Of a stretch of 64,000 nt of DNA, positions 56,895-64,000 are shown one piece after another; position 1 is the stretch's first letter; each line of letters starts with the position of its first letter. The DNA lies in NCBI RefSeq assembly GCF_030816485.1, contig NZ_JAUSYC010000001.1, positions 2,356,001 to 2,420,000 on the forward strand, in the 5' to 3' direction. This DNA is from Arthrobacter sp. B1I2 (GTDB lineage Bacteria > Actinomycetota > Actinomycetes > Actinomycetales > Micrococcaceae). The notes under the pieces are model-generated. The model ran no database searches. It saw only the letters and a program-made list of their open reading frames with translations, and was not told the origin of the DNA. The position numbers were made by a program, and so were the translations under genes.

Positions 56895-57515
56895 TCAGGC
56901 GCCGCCCGCCAGCGGCCGGTAACCGGACGGAGCCAGGACGGCCGGGACCGGCCGGTCGAACTCCTCAGCCGGAATCCGGCCTGCGGGCAGCAATTCGTCG
57001 TCGTAGATAACAGCGGCCAGCGGAATTTCCTTCCCTGCCGTGGCAAGGTGCCCCAGGAATTTGTCGTAGTACCCGCCGCCCTGGCCGATTCTGTTGCCCG
57101 CGAGGTCCACGGCCGTAGCCGGAATGAAAAGCATTGCTGCACCGCCGGCCGTCTCCGGCCCGTGCCGGAGGCCTGCAGGTTCCAGGATCGGCGCATATCT
57201 GCTGCGCTCGAAGCCGGTGTCCGGCGTCCAGAACACCCAGCTCAGCTCGCGGCCGGGTTCGCATACCGGAAGCAGCACCTTTTGCCCGCTGCGATGCAGG
57301 GCGTGAATCAGGGGCAACGTGGGCGGTTCATGTCCCACGCCAAGATACACGCAGGCTATCCCGGGGCGGTTCCCTGTGACCGCCGTTGCCCACGCTTCCC
57401 CGTGAGCTGCCAGGGCAGCGCCGGCCACTTCCAGTTGCGCCGGCGTCAGGGTTGCCCGGCGCCGCCGGTGGGTGGCCCGGATGTCGTCCTTGACCGCGTT
57501 CGTCTCCTGCAGCAT
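56895..57515 (-). CDS. 5-formyltetrahydrofolate cyclo-ligase
   Basis: This enzyme of 206 residues converts 5-formyl-THF to 5,10-methenyl-THF with ATP. It opens KDDIRATHRRRRATLTPAQLE, has VYLGVGHEPPTLPLIHALH and VLLPVCEPGRELSWVFW, and the signature FIPATAVDLAGNRIGQGGGYYDKFL near 130-155, then AAVIYDDELLP. ATG 57515 follows GGAAGGA. It is divergent from galU. Its neighbours match the mycobacterial Rv0992c region. It is related in pathway to fhs at 7.7 kb. Confidence 0.93.
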   Translation of the reverse strand: MLQETNAVKDDIRATHRRRRATLTPAQLEVAGAALAAHGEAWATAVTGNRPGIACVYLGVGHEPPTLPLIHALHRSGQKVLLPVCEPGRELSWVFWTPDTGFERSRYAPILEPAGLRHGPETAGGAAMLFIPATAVDLAGNRIGQGGGYYDKFLGHLATAGKEIPLAAVIYDDELLPAGRIPAEEFDRPVPAVLAPSGYRPLAGGA

Positions 57516-57609
57516 GGTGTCCTTCCTGCGTTGCCCGGCATTCCGGGGCTTTTCCCTCCAGACGTGGGCCTGCCCCGCCGGTGGTTACTGAAATGCTTGA
57601 CGCTGACGT

Positions 57610-57615
57610 TAGATT
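57610..57615 (+). promoter_or_regulatory. -10 box TAGATT of galU (leaderless)
   Basis: TAGATT is followed by 6 nt and then GTG 57622. A TTGACG at 57597-57602 is too close to be the matching -35. Confidence 0.55.
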
Positions 57616-57621
57616 AGACCG

Positions 57622-58527
57622 GTGAACACCAGTAACCCCAGAGTCCGCAAAGCCGTCATTCCCGCAGCGGGCCTGGGCACCAGGTTCCTGCCTGCCACCA
57701 AGGCGATGCCGAAGGAAATGCTGCCCGTCGTGGACAAGCCTGCCATCCAGTACGTGGTGGAGGAAGCCGTCCACGTGGGCCTCAATGATGTGCTGATGAT
57801 TACGGGCCGCAACAAGCGGGCCCTGGAAGACCACTTCGACCGGGTGCCGTCCCTCGAATCCACCCTGAAGGACAAAGGGGACATAGAGAAACTTGCGTCC
57901 GTCCAGGCGGCCAGCCAGCTGGGCGACATCCACTACGTCCGGCAAGGCGACCCCCATGGTCTTGGCCATGCGGTGCTCCGTGCAAAGCAGCATGTGGGCG
58001 AGGAAGCCTTTGCTGTACTGCTGGGTGATGACCTGATTGACGCCCGCGACGAACTGCTCAGCACAATGATTGACGTCCATGCCAAGACCGGAGGGTCCGT
58101 CGTGGCCCTCATTGAAGTGGAGCCCTCGCAGATCAGCGCCTACGGCTGCGCAGACGTGCAGGCGATCGACGGCGAAGACTACGTCCGCGTCAACCGGTTG
58201 GTGGAGAAGCCGTCCCCGGAGGAAGCGCCGTCCAACCTTGCCCTGATCGGGCGTTATGTCCTGCACCCCGCCGTTTTCGGCGTCCTCGAGCACACCGGGC
58301 CGGGGCGGGGAGGGGAAATCCAGTTGACGGATGCCCTCCAGGAACTTGCCACCGGTGACGCTGAGGGGTACGGCGTGTACGGCGTCGTGTTCCGAGGCCG
58401 GCGCTACGACACCGGGGACAAGCTCAGCTACCTCAAGGCCTGCATCCAGTTGGCCATCGACAGCGATGACCTGGGCCCGGGCCTGCGCGAATGGCTTCCG
58501 GGTTTCACTGCGGACCTTTCCCGGTAG
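57622..58527 (+). CDS. galU: UTP--glucose-1-phosphate uridylyltransferase
   Basis: This enzyme of 301 residues makes UDP-glucose. It shows the nucleotidyltransferase start VIPAAGLGTRFLPATKAMPKEMLPV near 9-33, KPAIQYVVEEAVHVGLNDVLMITGRNK, VRQGDPHGLGHAVLRAKQHVG near 107, FAVLLGDDLIDA and the C-terminal RRYDTGDKLSYLKACIQLAI. The rimJ-like gene starts 4 bp after its stop, so they are cotranscribed. Confidence 0.95.
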   Translation: MNTSNPRVRKAVIPAAGLGTRFLPATKAMPKEMLPVVDKPAIQYVVEEAVHVGLNDVLMITGRNKRALEDHFDRVPSLESTLKDKGDIEKLASVQAASQLGDIHYVRQGDPHGLGHAVLRAKQHVGEEAFAVLLGDDLIDARDELLSTMIDVHAKTGGSVVALIEVEPSQISAYGCADVQAIDGEDYVRVNRLVEKPSPEEAPSNLALIGRYVLHPAVFGVLEHTGPGRGGEIQLTDALQELATGDAEGYGVYGVVFRGRRYDTGDKLSYLKACIQLAIDSDDLGPGLREWLPGFTADLSR

Positions 58528-58531
58528 CGCC

Positions 58532-59152
58532 GTGCGCAGTGGTCCCATCTGGCCGGTCTCCCTGGAATGCGGCGACCTGGTCCTGCGGCCCATCCGGTAC
58601 CGCGACAAGAACGAATGGATGGAGGTGCGCTCGCGGAACAGCGAGTGGCTGCAGCCATGGGAGGCCTCCAACCCGGACCCCGGCGGCCGGCTCCCCGATT
58701 ACCGGCACATGGTCCGGTCGCTCAAGGTGCAGGCCGGCCAGGCCACCGCGCTGCCCTTCCTCATTACAGAGCGGAGGCCGGGCCTCAGGAGCCCCGCTAT
58801 AGTGGGCCAGCTGACGGTGTCTTCAATTGTCTGGGGTTCAGCCATGATGGCCACCCTTGGGTACTGGGTGGATCAGGCGAGGGCAGGGCGGGGGATAGCC
58901 CCCACCTCCGTGGCTTTGGTGACTGACCACTGCTTCAGAACCCTTGGCCTGCACCGGATGGAAATCAACATCCGGCCCGAGAACGGCCCCAGCCTGCGGG
59001 TGGTGGAGAAGCTGGGGTTCCGGGACGAGGGGTACCGGCCCCGATTCCTCCACATCAACGGCAAATGGGCTGACCACCGTTCGTTCGCCCTCACCTCGGA
59101 AGAAGTCCCGGAGGGGCTGCTGGGTCCCTGGTTGGCTTCCCGCCGGTCATAA
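58532..59152 (+). CDS. GNAT family acetyltransferase, RimJ-like
   Basis: This protein of 206 residues has the RimJ/RimL layout: LVLRPIRYRDKNEWMEVRSRNSEWLQPWEAS, then ATLGYWVDQARAGRGIAPTSVALVTDHCF with the acetyl-CoA loop, and HRMEINIRPENGPSLRVVEKLGFRDEGYRPRFLHINGKWADH. It probably N-acetylates a protein terminus. GTG 58532 is the earliest conserved start; no strong ribosome binding site is seen, and coupling to galU translation is likely. In mycobacteria the equivalent gene Rv0995 follows moeA1/glp, which is missing here. Confidence 0.88.
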   Translation: MRSGPIWPVSLECGDLVLRPIRYRDKNEWMEVRSRNSEWLQPWEASNPDPGGRLPDYRHMVRSLKVQAGQATALPFLITERRPGLRSPAIVGQLTVSSIVWGSAMMATLGYWVDQARAGRGIAPTSVALVTDHCFRTLGLHRMEINIRPENGPSLRVVEKLGFRDEGYRPRFLHINGKWADHRSFALTSEEVPEGLLGPWLASRRS

Positions 59153-59220
59153 ATCCAACGGTTTGCCAGCGGGGCCACGACACACCGCGGGTAATGCGGC
59201 CTGAGCAGGCATGATGCTCA

Positions 59221-59226
59221 TACGGT
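59221..59226 (+). promoter_or_regulatory. -10 box TACGGT of the GlpR-like gene (leaderless)
   Basis: TACGGT is followed by 7 nt and then GTG 59234, favouring this GTG over TTG 59228. Confidence 0.45.
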
Positions 59227-59233
59227 TTTGAGT

Positions 59234-60166
59234 GTGGACTTCCCCCTTAGCAGCTCAGTGATCCTCGTGGTTGCCGTCGCGCTCTGGATTGTATGGGTTG
59301 CCCCTTACGTCCTCCGGAACCGCAGGCACCAGTTCCAGCCCGCCGGTGAGTTCCTTGCAGACGCCCCCGCCGATGAGGGGCCGGACCCGCACGCCGGCCT
59401 GGTCTTGAACGTCGCCGCCCAGCAGGAGAAAGCCATGGAATCCAGGAAGAGCCCGGCATCCGCTGCCGGCGCTGCCAGCACCCCGTCTCCAGCCCGGTTC
59501 CGCATCCGCTATGGACGGACGGCTTTGGCCCTTGTGGGGCTGCTCTCCCTGGTCACGGCCTTCATCTCGGGTGTCCTGGCTGCATTCGGCGTTGGCTCGC
59601 CGGCTCTTCCGCTCCTGTGCACGGTGCTGACCGTTGCGTCGGTAGCGCTGCTGCGTTTCCTCGCTGTCCGCGACCGCAAGGCCAAAGTCGATGCGGCGTT
59701 CCGCTCGGCCATGAGTGCGCCGGCACGCCGCCCGGACCCCGCCGAAGCCATTCCTCCGAAGCCCGAGGCTGCCCCGATGCGGCCGGAAAGCCCGCTCTTC
59801 GACGCTGAGGCAGGCCAGACCAAAATCAAGCGGCTGACTGTCGCGGAACTCCGTGAAGCAGCCCTCGCCGTCGCCGTCGCTGCCGGTGACACCAGCGCTG
59901 CAGCGGCCGTGGAAACCACTCCCGCGGGCACCCCCTGGGAGCCGGTGGAAGTCCCAAAACCCGTTTACGTGGAGGCGGCCAAGGCGAAGCGTCCTGAGCC
60001 CGAGCCGCTTGAACTTCCCGAGGCACCCAAAGCGGTCGGCAAGCCATCCCTGAAGCAGGGGGCTGCCGGGGCACCGGCGGCAGAGGCCGCCGAAGCGCAG
60101 CAGATGACGAAGGCACAGACTGCGCTCAGCAATCTCGACGACGTCCTTCAGCGCCGCCGCGCCTAG
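59234..60166 (+). CDS. GlpR-like membrane protein (Rv0996-type position)
   Basis: This protein of 310 residues has an N-terminal helix SVILVVAVALWIVWVAPYVL near 7-26 ending in RNRR. A cytoplasmic linker of about 60 residues follows. Two more helices lie near 97-145 (ALALVGLLSLVTAFISGVLA and LLCTVLTVASVALLRFLAV), and a long Ala/Pro/Glu-rich tail ends LSNLDDVLQRRRA. Topology and gene position match the actinobacterial GlpR protein that recruits Glp to the division site. The assignment rests on synteny and layout, not on a catalytic motif. Confidence 0.6.
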   Translation: MDFPLSSSVILVVAVALWIVWVAPYVLRNRRHQFQPAGEFLADAPADEGPDPHAGLVLNVAAQQEKAMESRKSPASAAGAASTPSPARFRIRYGRTALALVGLLSLVTAFISGVLAAFGVGSPALPLLCTVLTVASVALLRFLAVRDRKAKVDAAFRSAMSAPARRPDPAEAIPPKPEAAPMRPESPLFDAEAGQTKIKRLTVAELREAALAVAVAAGDTSAAAAVETTPAGTPWEPVEVPKPVYVEAAKAKRPEPEPLELPEAPKAVGKPSLKQGAAGAPAAEAAEAQQMTKAQTALSNLDDVLQRRRA

Positions 60167-60298
60167 GGTTGCGTCGGGGTGCTTTGGCGCCTCATCGGAT
60201 GGTCAGCGCGTCAATTGGCATTGGGACCGGAAAATTTGTAGCCTAGGGACACCGGTTCCGCACCCGCCTGGAGTACATCGCAGGTTGCGGGCACTTCC

Positions 60299-60371
60299 GG
60301 GGCTATAGCTCAGTTGGTAGAGCGCTTCGTTCGCATCGAAGAGGTCAGGAGTTCGAATCTCCTTAGCTCCA
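60299..60371 (+). tRNA. tRNA-Ala (anticodon CGC)
   Basis: A complete 73-nt cloverleaf. Acceptor GGGGCTA pairs with TAGCTCC (one G-T). The D arm is GCTC/GAGC with AGTTGGTA, and the anticodon stem CTTCG/CGAAG has loop TTCGCAT, giving CGC. The T arm is AGGAG/CTCCT around TTCGAAT. The discriminator is A73. The CCA is not encoded (CAAG follows). Confidence 0.97.
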
Positions 60372-60526
60372 CAAGATTCACACCGCCCACCCACCTTTTG
60401 CCTTGTGGTGCGTCTTGAGCGGCCCTGGCCGGGGGGCTATGCGCACGGACCGCCCCCGGCCGGCGCCTGGTTTTCACGGATCAGGCACCGGCGACCCAGA
60501 GAAGATCCTGCGCGCCACGCGGCCCC

Positions 60527-62522
60527 TTACTCGATTCTTGCGGTCCCATCCTTGGAGATCGTGATCCTGCCGCCCTGGAAGTCCTGGACTGTGCTGCCGT
60601 CGGCGGTGACGTAGTTGTCAGTCGTCGGGTAGCCGAGCCTGCCCCCTTCGAAGCCGGTGCCCGCCCATGCGTCGCGCGTCGCGCCGGTGGACAGATGAAC
60701 TCCTGTTGCCGGACTGGAGATAAGCGCGCCCTTCTGGAAGTTGGTGTACGCGCCGCCGTCCTTCAGGCCGGTGACCCGGTTAGTCGCTGGAAAACCAAGG
60801 GCAGACAGGCCGCCAACAGTTTCGAACTTGGCATTGTAGTCAGCTGCCATGGAGTAGGCGCCGAGGCCTGCCGTCCAGTAGATGGCCCCGCCCTGATAAG
60901 TCTGCGTCACCCCGCCGGCGACGGAAATTTCGTCGCCGGTGGGGTAGCCGAGGTAGCCGTTTTCGAAGCCTGTAAGGGCCCAGGCGCCACGGGTGGCTCC
61001 GGCGGAAACATGGGCGCCGGTAGCGGGTGACCACAGGAGGGACCCGTACTGGAAGTTCTGGTAGACACCGCCGTCTTTGATTCCCGTCTGCCGGCTCGCG
61101 GGATAACCCAGGGCGCGGCCCATCGCATCGTATTTCTGGAAGATAGCCCCGTTCACCACGAACGTTCCTGCAGCCGTGGAGGTAATCACGCCGCCCTGGT
61201 AATTCTGGGCAACGCCGCCGGGAACGGCGTATTCATCACTGGTTGGGTAGCCGAGGGTGCCATGCTCAAAGCCCGTGGACGCCCAGACATCCCGAATTGC
61301 ACCCACAGAGACCCGGGGCCCATAGGAAGGCGTCCAGATGATGGCTCCGCCTTGGTAGCTCTGGTAGGCGCCGCCTTCCTTCAGGCCAAAGACGACGTCC
61401 GTGGTCGGGTACCCCAAGCGGCCGCCTTCAAAGCCTGTAGAAGCCCACTTCTCCCGAATCGGTCCCACAGAAATTGGCCCCGCTGGATGGTGACCAAAGA
61501 ATGGCTCCGCCTTCATAGTTCTGGTAAACGCCGCCGTTCTTGAGGCCACCCACTTCGTCTGTAGTCGGGTAGCCGAGGACGCCGTCCTCGAAATTGGTCG
61601 CCGCGTAGAGTGCGCGAATTGAACCGACGGAGATTCTCGCTCCCGTGGCGGGGGACCAGAGGATGGCGCCACCCTGGAAGTTCTGGTAGGCGCCCCCGTT
61701 CTTGAGCCCACCGGTTTCATTCGAGGCCGGGCTACCGAGGCCACCCGCCGGACCGCCGGTCGTTGCGTACTTGTCAGTGATCTGCCCGAAGGGGTTGGCG
61801 GAGTACGGGGTAAAGATGTCGTCCACGGCACCCATGATGATCCGGTCGCCGGGCCTGTTGGTGCGGAGGAACTGGTTGACGACGCCCAGGCTGGTGGAGA
61901 TACAGCCGGCGGATGTGGTGCGGCCCGCATGCAGGAAGATCGCGTAGGACGCGCCCTGGACAGTGTCCATGTCAGGCCGGCGGTTGTAGTTGATCACCGC
62001 CGCCTGTTCGTAATATCCCTGGTTCATGTAGTAGTAGAGGTTCTCGTCCGACGGACCGCCGGCACCCTCGAAGTACTGGTTGTACATGGGGCCGTACTCG
62101 CCGCCCCACCGGGAGTTCGGGTTGAGCGTGTGATAGGCGAGGGCCGTTCCTGGATTGGAGCGGCCGAGGGCCTCGCTGACGCTAAAGGAGCCCGTGGGGG
62201 ATTTGAAAGTGTCCTCCCAGGTCAGTCCTGGCGGGGCAAAACCTTTCAGCCCCGAGTAGCCCCAGTCCTGCCACTCCTGGATGTAGCCGTTGCCGGAGCG
62301 GACGCATACGGTAATGGTCACTACGTTTGAGCTACGACTTTCCGCTGTGGCGAATGTGACCCGGTTGGCGCTGAATCCGGAGTATTTTGTTTGTCCGGCG
62401 GAGAGGCGCTGGCAAGGGTTGTAGACCTGGGCGGAAGCTGTGGCGCTGCCTGTACCAAGGAAAGCGCTGCCCGCGAGGACGAGCACTGCCAAGGCGAGCG
62501 AGATCGGTTTGGGTTTAGGCAC
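60527..62522 (-). pseudogene. Frameshifted secreted L,D-transpeptidase-like protein with eight LGFP repeats
   Basis: The gene spans 1996 bp (one more than a multiple of 3). The N-terminal frame (GTG 62522) has a signal peptide (LALAVLVLAGSAFLGTG, cleavage near SASA/ASA-Q). A YkuD-like domain follows with IFLHAGRTTSAGCIS (His and catalytic Cys near 198-212), then LGFP repeats. Near 61475 the frame is lost: it would end at 61428 (364 aa), while the next frame continues with six more repeats (LGYPTTD, LGYPTSDE, LGYPASR, LGYPTGDE, LGFPATN, LGYPTTDN) to 60527. A 2-nt loss in the codon before ISVG explains it. The role would be cell-wall cross-linking and anchoring. AAGAAGG precedes the GTG. Confidence 0.85.
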
Positions 62523-62789
62523 AGGCTACCTTCTTATGGGCAGGGATAGCTTTCCCCGCAGTGTGGTGGGTTGGCAGACCCTAAACCCGCTCTGACGTGG
62601 GTCGATACGGAGTCCGGGGCCGACTGCCCTCAGGCTACGACCCCGCTGGCCAACTGATGCCCTTTAATGTGCCAGCCACGCCGATGCCGTTTTTCCCGGT
62701 GGTTCTTCGCGTCGCATCCATGGCTCTGGACTGTGAAGTCGGTCAGCGAAACGCCGGTTGATGCCCGACCCATTCCTACCGGGCAGGCC

Positions 62790-62795
62790 TAGAGT
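62790..62795 (+). promoter_or_regulatory. -10 box TAGAGT of a 50-aa membrane protein gene (leaderless)
   Basis: TAGAGT is followed by 6 nt and then ATG 62802. Confidence 0.5.
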
Positions 62796-62801
62796 TGGCC
62801 C

Positions 62802-62954
62802 ATGGGAATCATCATCGGACTTCTTGTCATCTGGCTCATCCTGTCCATCGTCGGTTTCGTCGTGAAGGGCCTTCTCTGGCTCGCCATCATCGGCCTGGTC
62901 CTCTTCGTCGCCACCGGCGTCTGGGGCTGGCTGAAGCGCAGAACCAACGCCTGA
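62802..62954 (+). CDS. 50-residue hydrophobic membrane protein
   Basis: This small protein of 50 residues is almost entirely two hydrophobic helices: IIIGLLVIWLILSIVGFVV and GLLWLAIIGLVLFVATGVWG. It ends in the basic LKRRTNA. Codon third positions are GC-rich like neighbouring genes, and a leaderless-type -10 box precedes the ATG. It is not a named family that I can identify; many Actinobacteria encode similar short hydrophobic proteins. It stands alone between the LGFP gene and corA. Confidence 0.65.
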   Translation: MGIIIGLLVIWLILSIVGFVVKGLLWLAIIGLVLFVATGVWGWLKRRTNA

Positions 62955-63044
62955 CCGCGGCCGCAGGGAAATCTTGCGGTTGGGCTTGTCCTGGTCATTT
63001 CAGGAGCACGGCGGCGAAGCCGGTTGCCGCTGTGGTGGGACCAG

Positions 63045-63209
63045 ATGTTCGGTGCGCTGGTCCTGTACCTGGTCATGACAGGCATTATCTACATCGTGCT
63101 TGTGGCTCCGCCGGAAGAGCAATGGTGGACCTGGGATTTGTATTGGCCGCAGCCTGCCCACCACCGCCTGGCCCCGCTGGTGGCAGCCCTCGATTGGATA
63201 GTTCCTTGA
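63045..63209 (+). CDS. Possible small membrane protein (54 aa)
   Basis: The ORF starts at ATG 63045 (an in-frame TTG at 63024 is also possible). It has one hydrophobic helix, FGALVLYLVMTGIIYIVLV, then a Trp-rich polar segment PPEEQWWTWDLYWPQ. No ribosome binding site or family is recognised. The region 62955-63356 holds no other clear gene, so it may be a real small gene or a degraded remnant. Confidence 0.3.
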   Translation: MFGALVLYLVMTGIIYIVLVAPPEEQWWTWDLYWPQPAHHRLAPLVAALDWIVP

Positions 63210-63231
63210 CCCCACACTCGACGGGGGCTGG

Positions 63232-63360
63232 GTGAGGGTGATGGGTGCCACCGGCCAGGTTCTCGCCACATTCCTCGTTGTTTCCCTCCTCGTGCACGCA
63301 ACGGGCAACGCGCGGGTGGCCCTGGCCGCCGGACGGCTGCCCAAGCCGAAGTCCGGCTAG
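63232..63360 (+). CDS. Possible small protein (42 aa), convergent with corA
   Basis: GTG 63232 opens 42 codons with one hydrophobic stretch (GQVLATFLVVSLLVHATG) and a basic end LPKPKSG. A GGGGGCTGG precedes the GTG. Its TAG overlaps the corA stop (CTAG at 63357-63360). There is no family assignment, and it could be spurious. Confidence 0.25.
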   Translation: MRVMGATGQVLATFLVVSLLVHATGNARVALAAGRLPKPKSG

Positions 63361-64000
63361 AGCCAGCCCTTCCTCTTGAAGATGCCGTACATAAGGCCGC
63401 CGGCGGCCACCATGAGGAACAAGGCCAAGGGATAGCCGAAGGACCAATGGAGTTCGGGCATCTTGTCAAAGTTCATCCCGTAGATTCCGGCCACGAATGA
63501 GGGCGCAAAAAGGATTGCCGCCCAGGACGAGATTTTTTTGACCTGTTCGTTCTGCTCGGCACTGGCCTCGTTCTGCCGGTTCGCAGTCAGTGTCCCGTCC
63601 AGGGTCAGGGCGTTCTGCAGCAGGTCGCGGAACGAGTCCGCCCGGGAGATCACCCGCTCAACATGGTCTTCCACGTCGCGCAGGTTGTGCCGCAGTTCGC
63701 TTTCCACTTCGTATTTCTCGAAGCCGCGCTTCAACTGGTCCAGCATCTCGGGCAGGGGGTGGATGGCGCGCTGGAACTGGATGACCTCCCGGGCGAGTTC
63801 ATATATTCGCCGGGACACCGAGGAATCCCCGCTGAACAGCTGGTCCTCGATCTCATCAATGTCGTTTTCCAGCCCTGCCACCACCGGCGCGTAGTCATCC
63901 ACCACACGGTCCAGCAGTGCATACAGCACAGCTTCGGGCCCATACCGGAGGAGGTCCGGCCGTCCCTCCAGCCGCTGCCGCACCCTGGCTACGCCTGCGG
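63357..64000 (-). CDS. CorA-like magnesium transporter, 3' part (truncated by the window edge)
   Basis: The frame is open across the right edge; about 214 C-terminal residues are visible. The long cytosolic helices (DEIEDQLFSGDSSVSRRIYELAREVIQFQRAIHPL and VESELRHNLRDVEDHVERVISRADSFRDLLQ) lead to the membrane part. The signature GMN is in SFVAGIYGMNFDKMPEL near the end, then a second helix YPLALFLMVAAGGLMYGIF, ending KRKGWL. This is the CorA pentameric Mg/Co channel architecture. The N-terminal domain is outside the window. Confidence 0.92.
   Translation of the reverse strand, partial: AGVARVRQRLEGRPDLLRYGPEAVLYALLDRVVDDYAPVVAGLENDIDEIEDQLFSGDSSVSRRIYELAREVIQFQRAIHPLPEMLDQLKRGFEKYEVESELRHNLRDVEDHVERVISRADSFRDLLQNALTLDGTLTANRQNEASAEQNEQVKKISSWAAILFAPSFVAGIYGMNFDKMPELHWSFGYPLALFLMVAAGGLMYGIFKRKGWL

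Noticed and set aside
60420..60475. GC-rich hairpin after the tRNA gene as a terminator
   Set aside because: The stem is plausible (GGCCGGGGG with CCCCCGGCC), but it lies about 55 bp after the tRNA with no T tract; support is too weak.

Overview
The window is GC-rich, gene-dense DNA from a high-GC Gram-positive bacterium. It is most likely chromosomal sequence from Arthrobacter, Pseudarthrobacter or a related Micrococcaceae genus. The main reasons are a treX-treY-treZ trehalose cluster, mycothiol genes (ino1, mshA), a GuaB3-type IMP dehydrogenase paralogue, a DUF222/HNH (13E12-type) gene, a CIRCE-controlled groESL pair, and a locus laid out like the mycobacterial galU region. Many genes use GTG or TTG starts. 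At least 19 have a TAnnnT-like -10 box 6-7 nt before the start codon, so they are probably read from leaderless mRNAs. I see no phage, insertion sequence, integron or CRISPR array.

Layout. 1-4.2 kb: end of a probable treX/glgX gene, then treY and treZ (trehalose from glycogen), closed by a strong terminator. 4.3-10.8 kb: an aldo/keto reductase, ino1, a DUF559 protein between two 61-bp palindromes, fhs and mshA. 10.8-13.5 kb: divergent GH4 glycosidase and PfkB-family kinase. 13.5-17.6 kb: tightly coupled alr-tsaE-tsaB-rimI-tsaD (D-alanine supply plus the t6A tRNA modification machinery). 17.6-24.1 kb: a CPBP membrane protease between two identical 60-bp palindromes, a GCS2-type ligase, a GH3 lipoprotein, an AroE-like dehydrogenase, a THUMP-like methyltransferase and a small membrane protein. 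24.1-26.5 kb: groES-groEL behind a promoter with two CIRCE operators.

26.5-33.1 kb: a RibD-type reductase, a LuxR-type regulator, a SemiSWEET-like protein, a flavoprotein, an ATP-dependent DNA ligase and a DUF389 membrane protein. 33.2-37.4 kb: two tandem OafA-like acyltransferases. 37.4-51.0 kb: guanine nucleotide genes (guaB, guaB3, guaA) interspersed with a DUF222/HNH gene, an ABC exporter, an uncharacterised three-gene operon, glpD, an orphan PTS EIIA, a SURF1 protein and a DUF3817 protein. 51.1-55.6 kb: a 1467-residue UPF1-like helicase relative with degenerate ATPase motifs and a C-terminal nuclease-like domain.

55.6-60.2 kb: SAF protein, FmdB/Ruc-like zinc ribbon with its own CIRCE, 5-formyl-THF cyclo-ligase, galU, rimJ-like acetyltransferase and a GlpR-like membrane protein. 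The order matches the Mycobacterium tuberculosis Rv0990c-Rv0996 region as I recall it, but the glp/moeA1 gene is absent. 60.3-64.0 kb: tRNA-Ala(CGC), a frameshifted secreted L,D-transpeptidase with LGFP repeats, small membrane ORFs and the 3' part of a corA-like gene.

Functional links: ino1 makes the inositol phosphate that MshA glycosylates for mycothiol. fhs and the cyclo-ligase both serve one-carbon folate metabolism. HrcA probably co-regulates groESL and the Ruc-like gene through three CIRCE sites. The most unusual items are the covarying palindrome family, the pseudo-helicase/nuclease protein, the loss of glp from the galU locus and the frameshifted LGFP protein.
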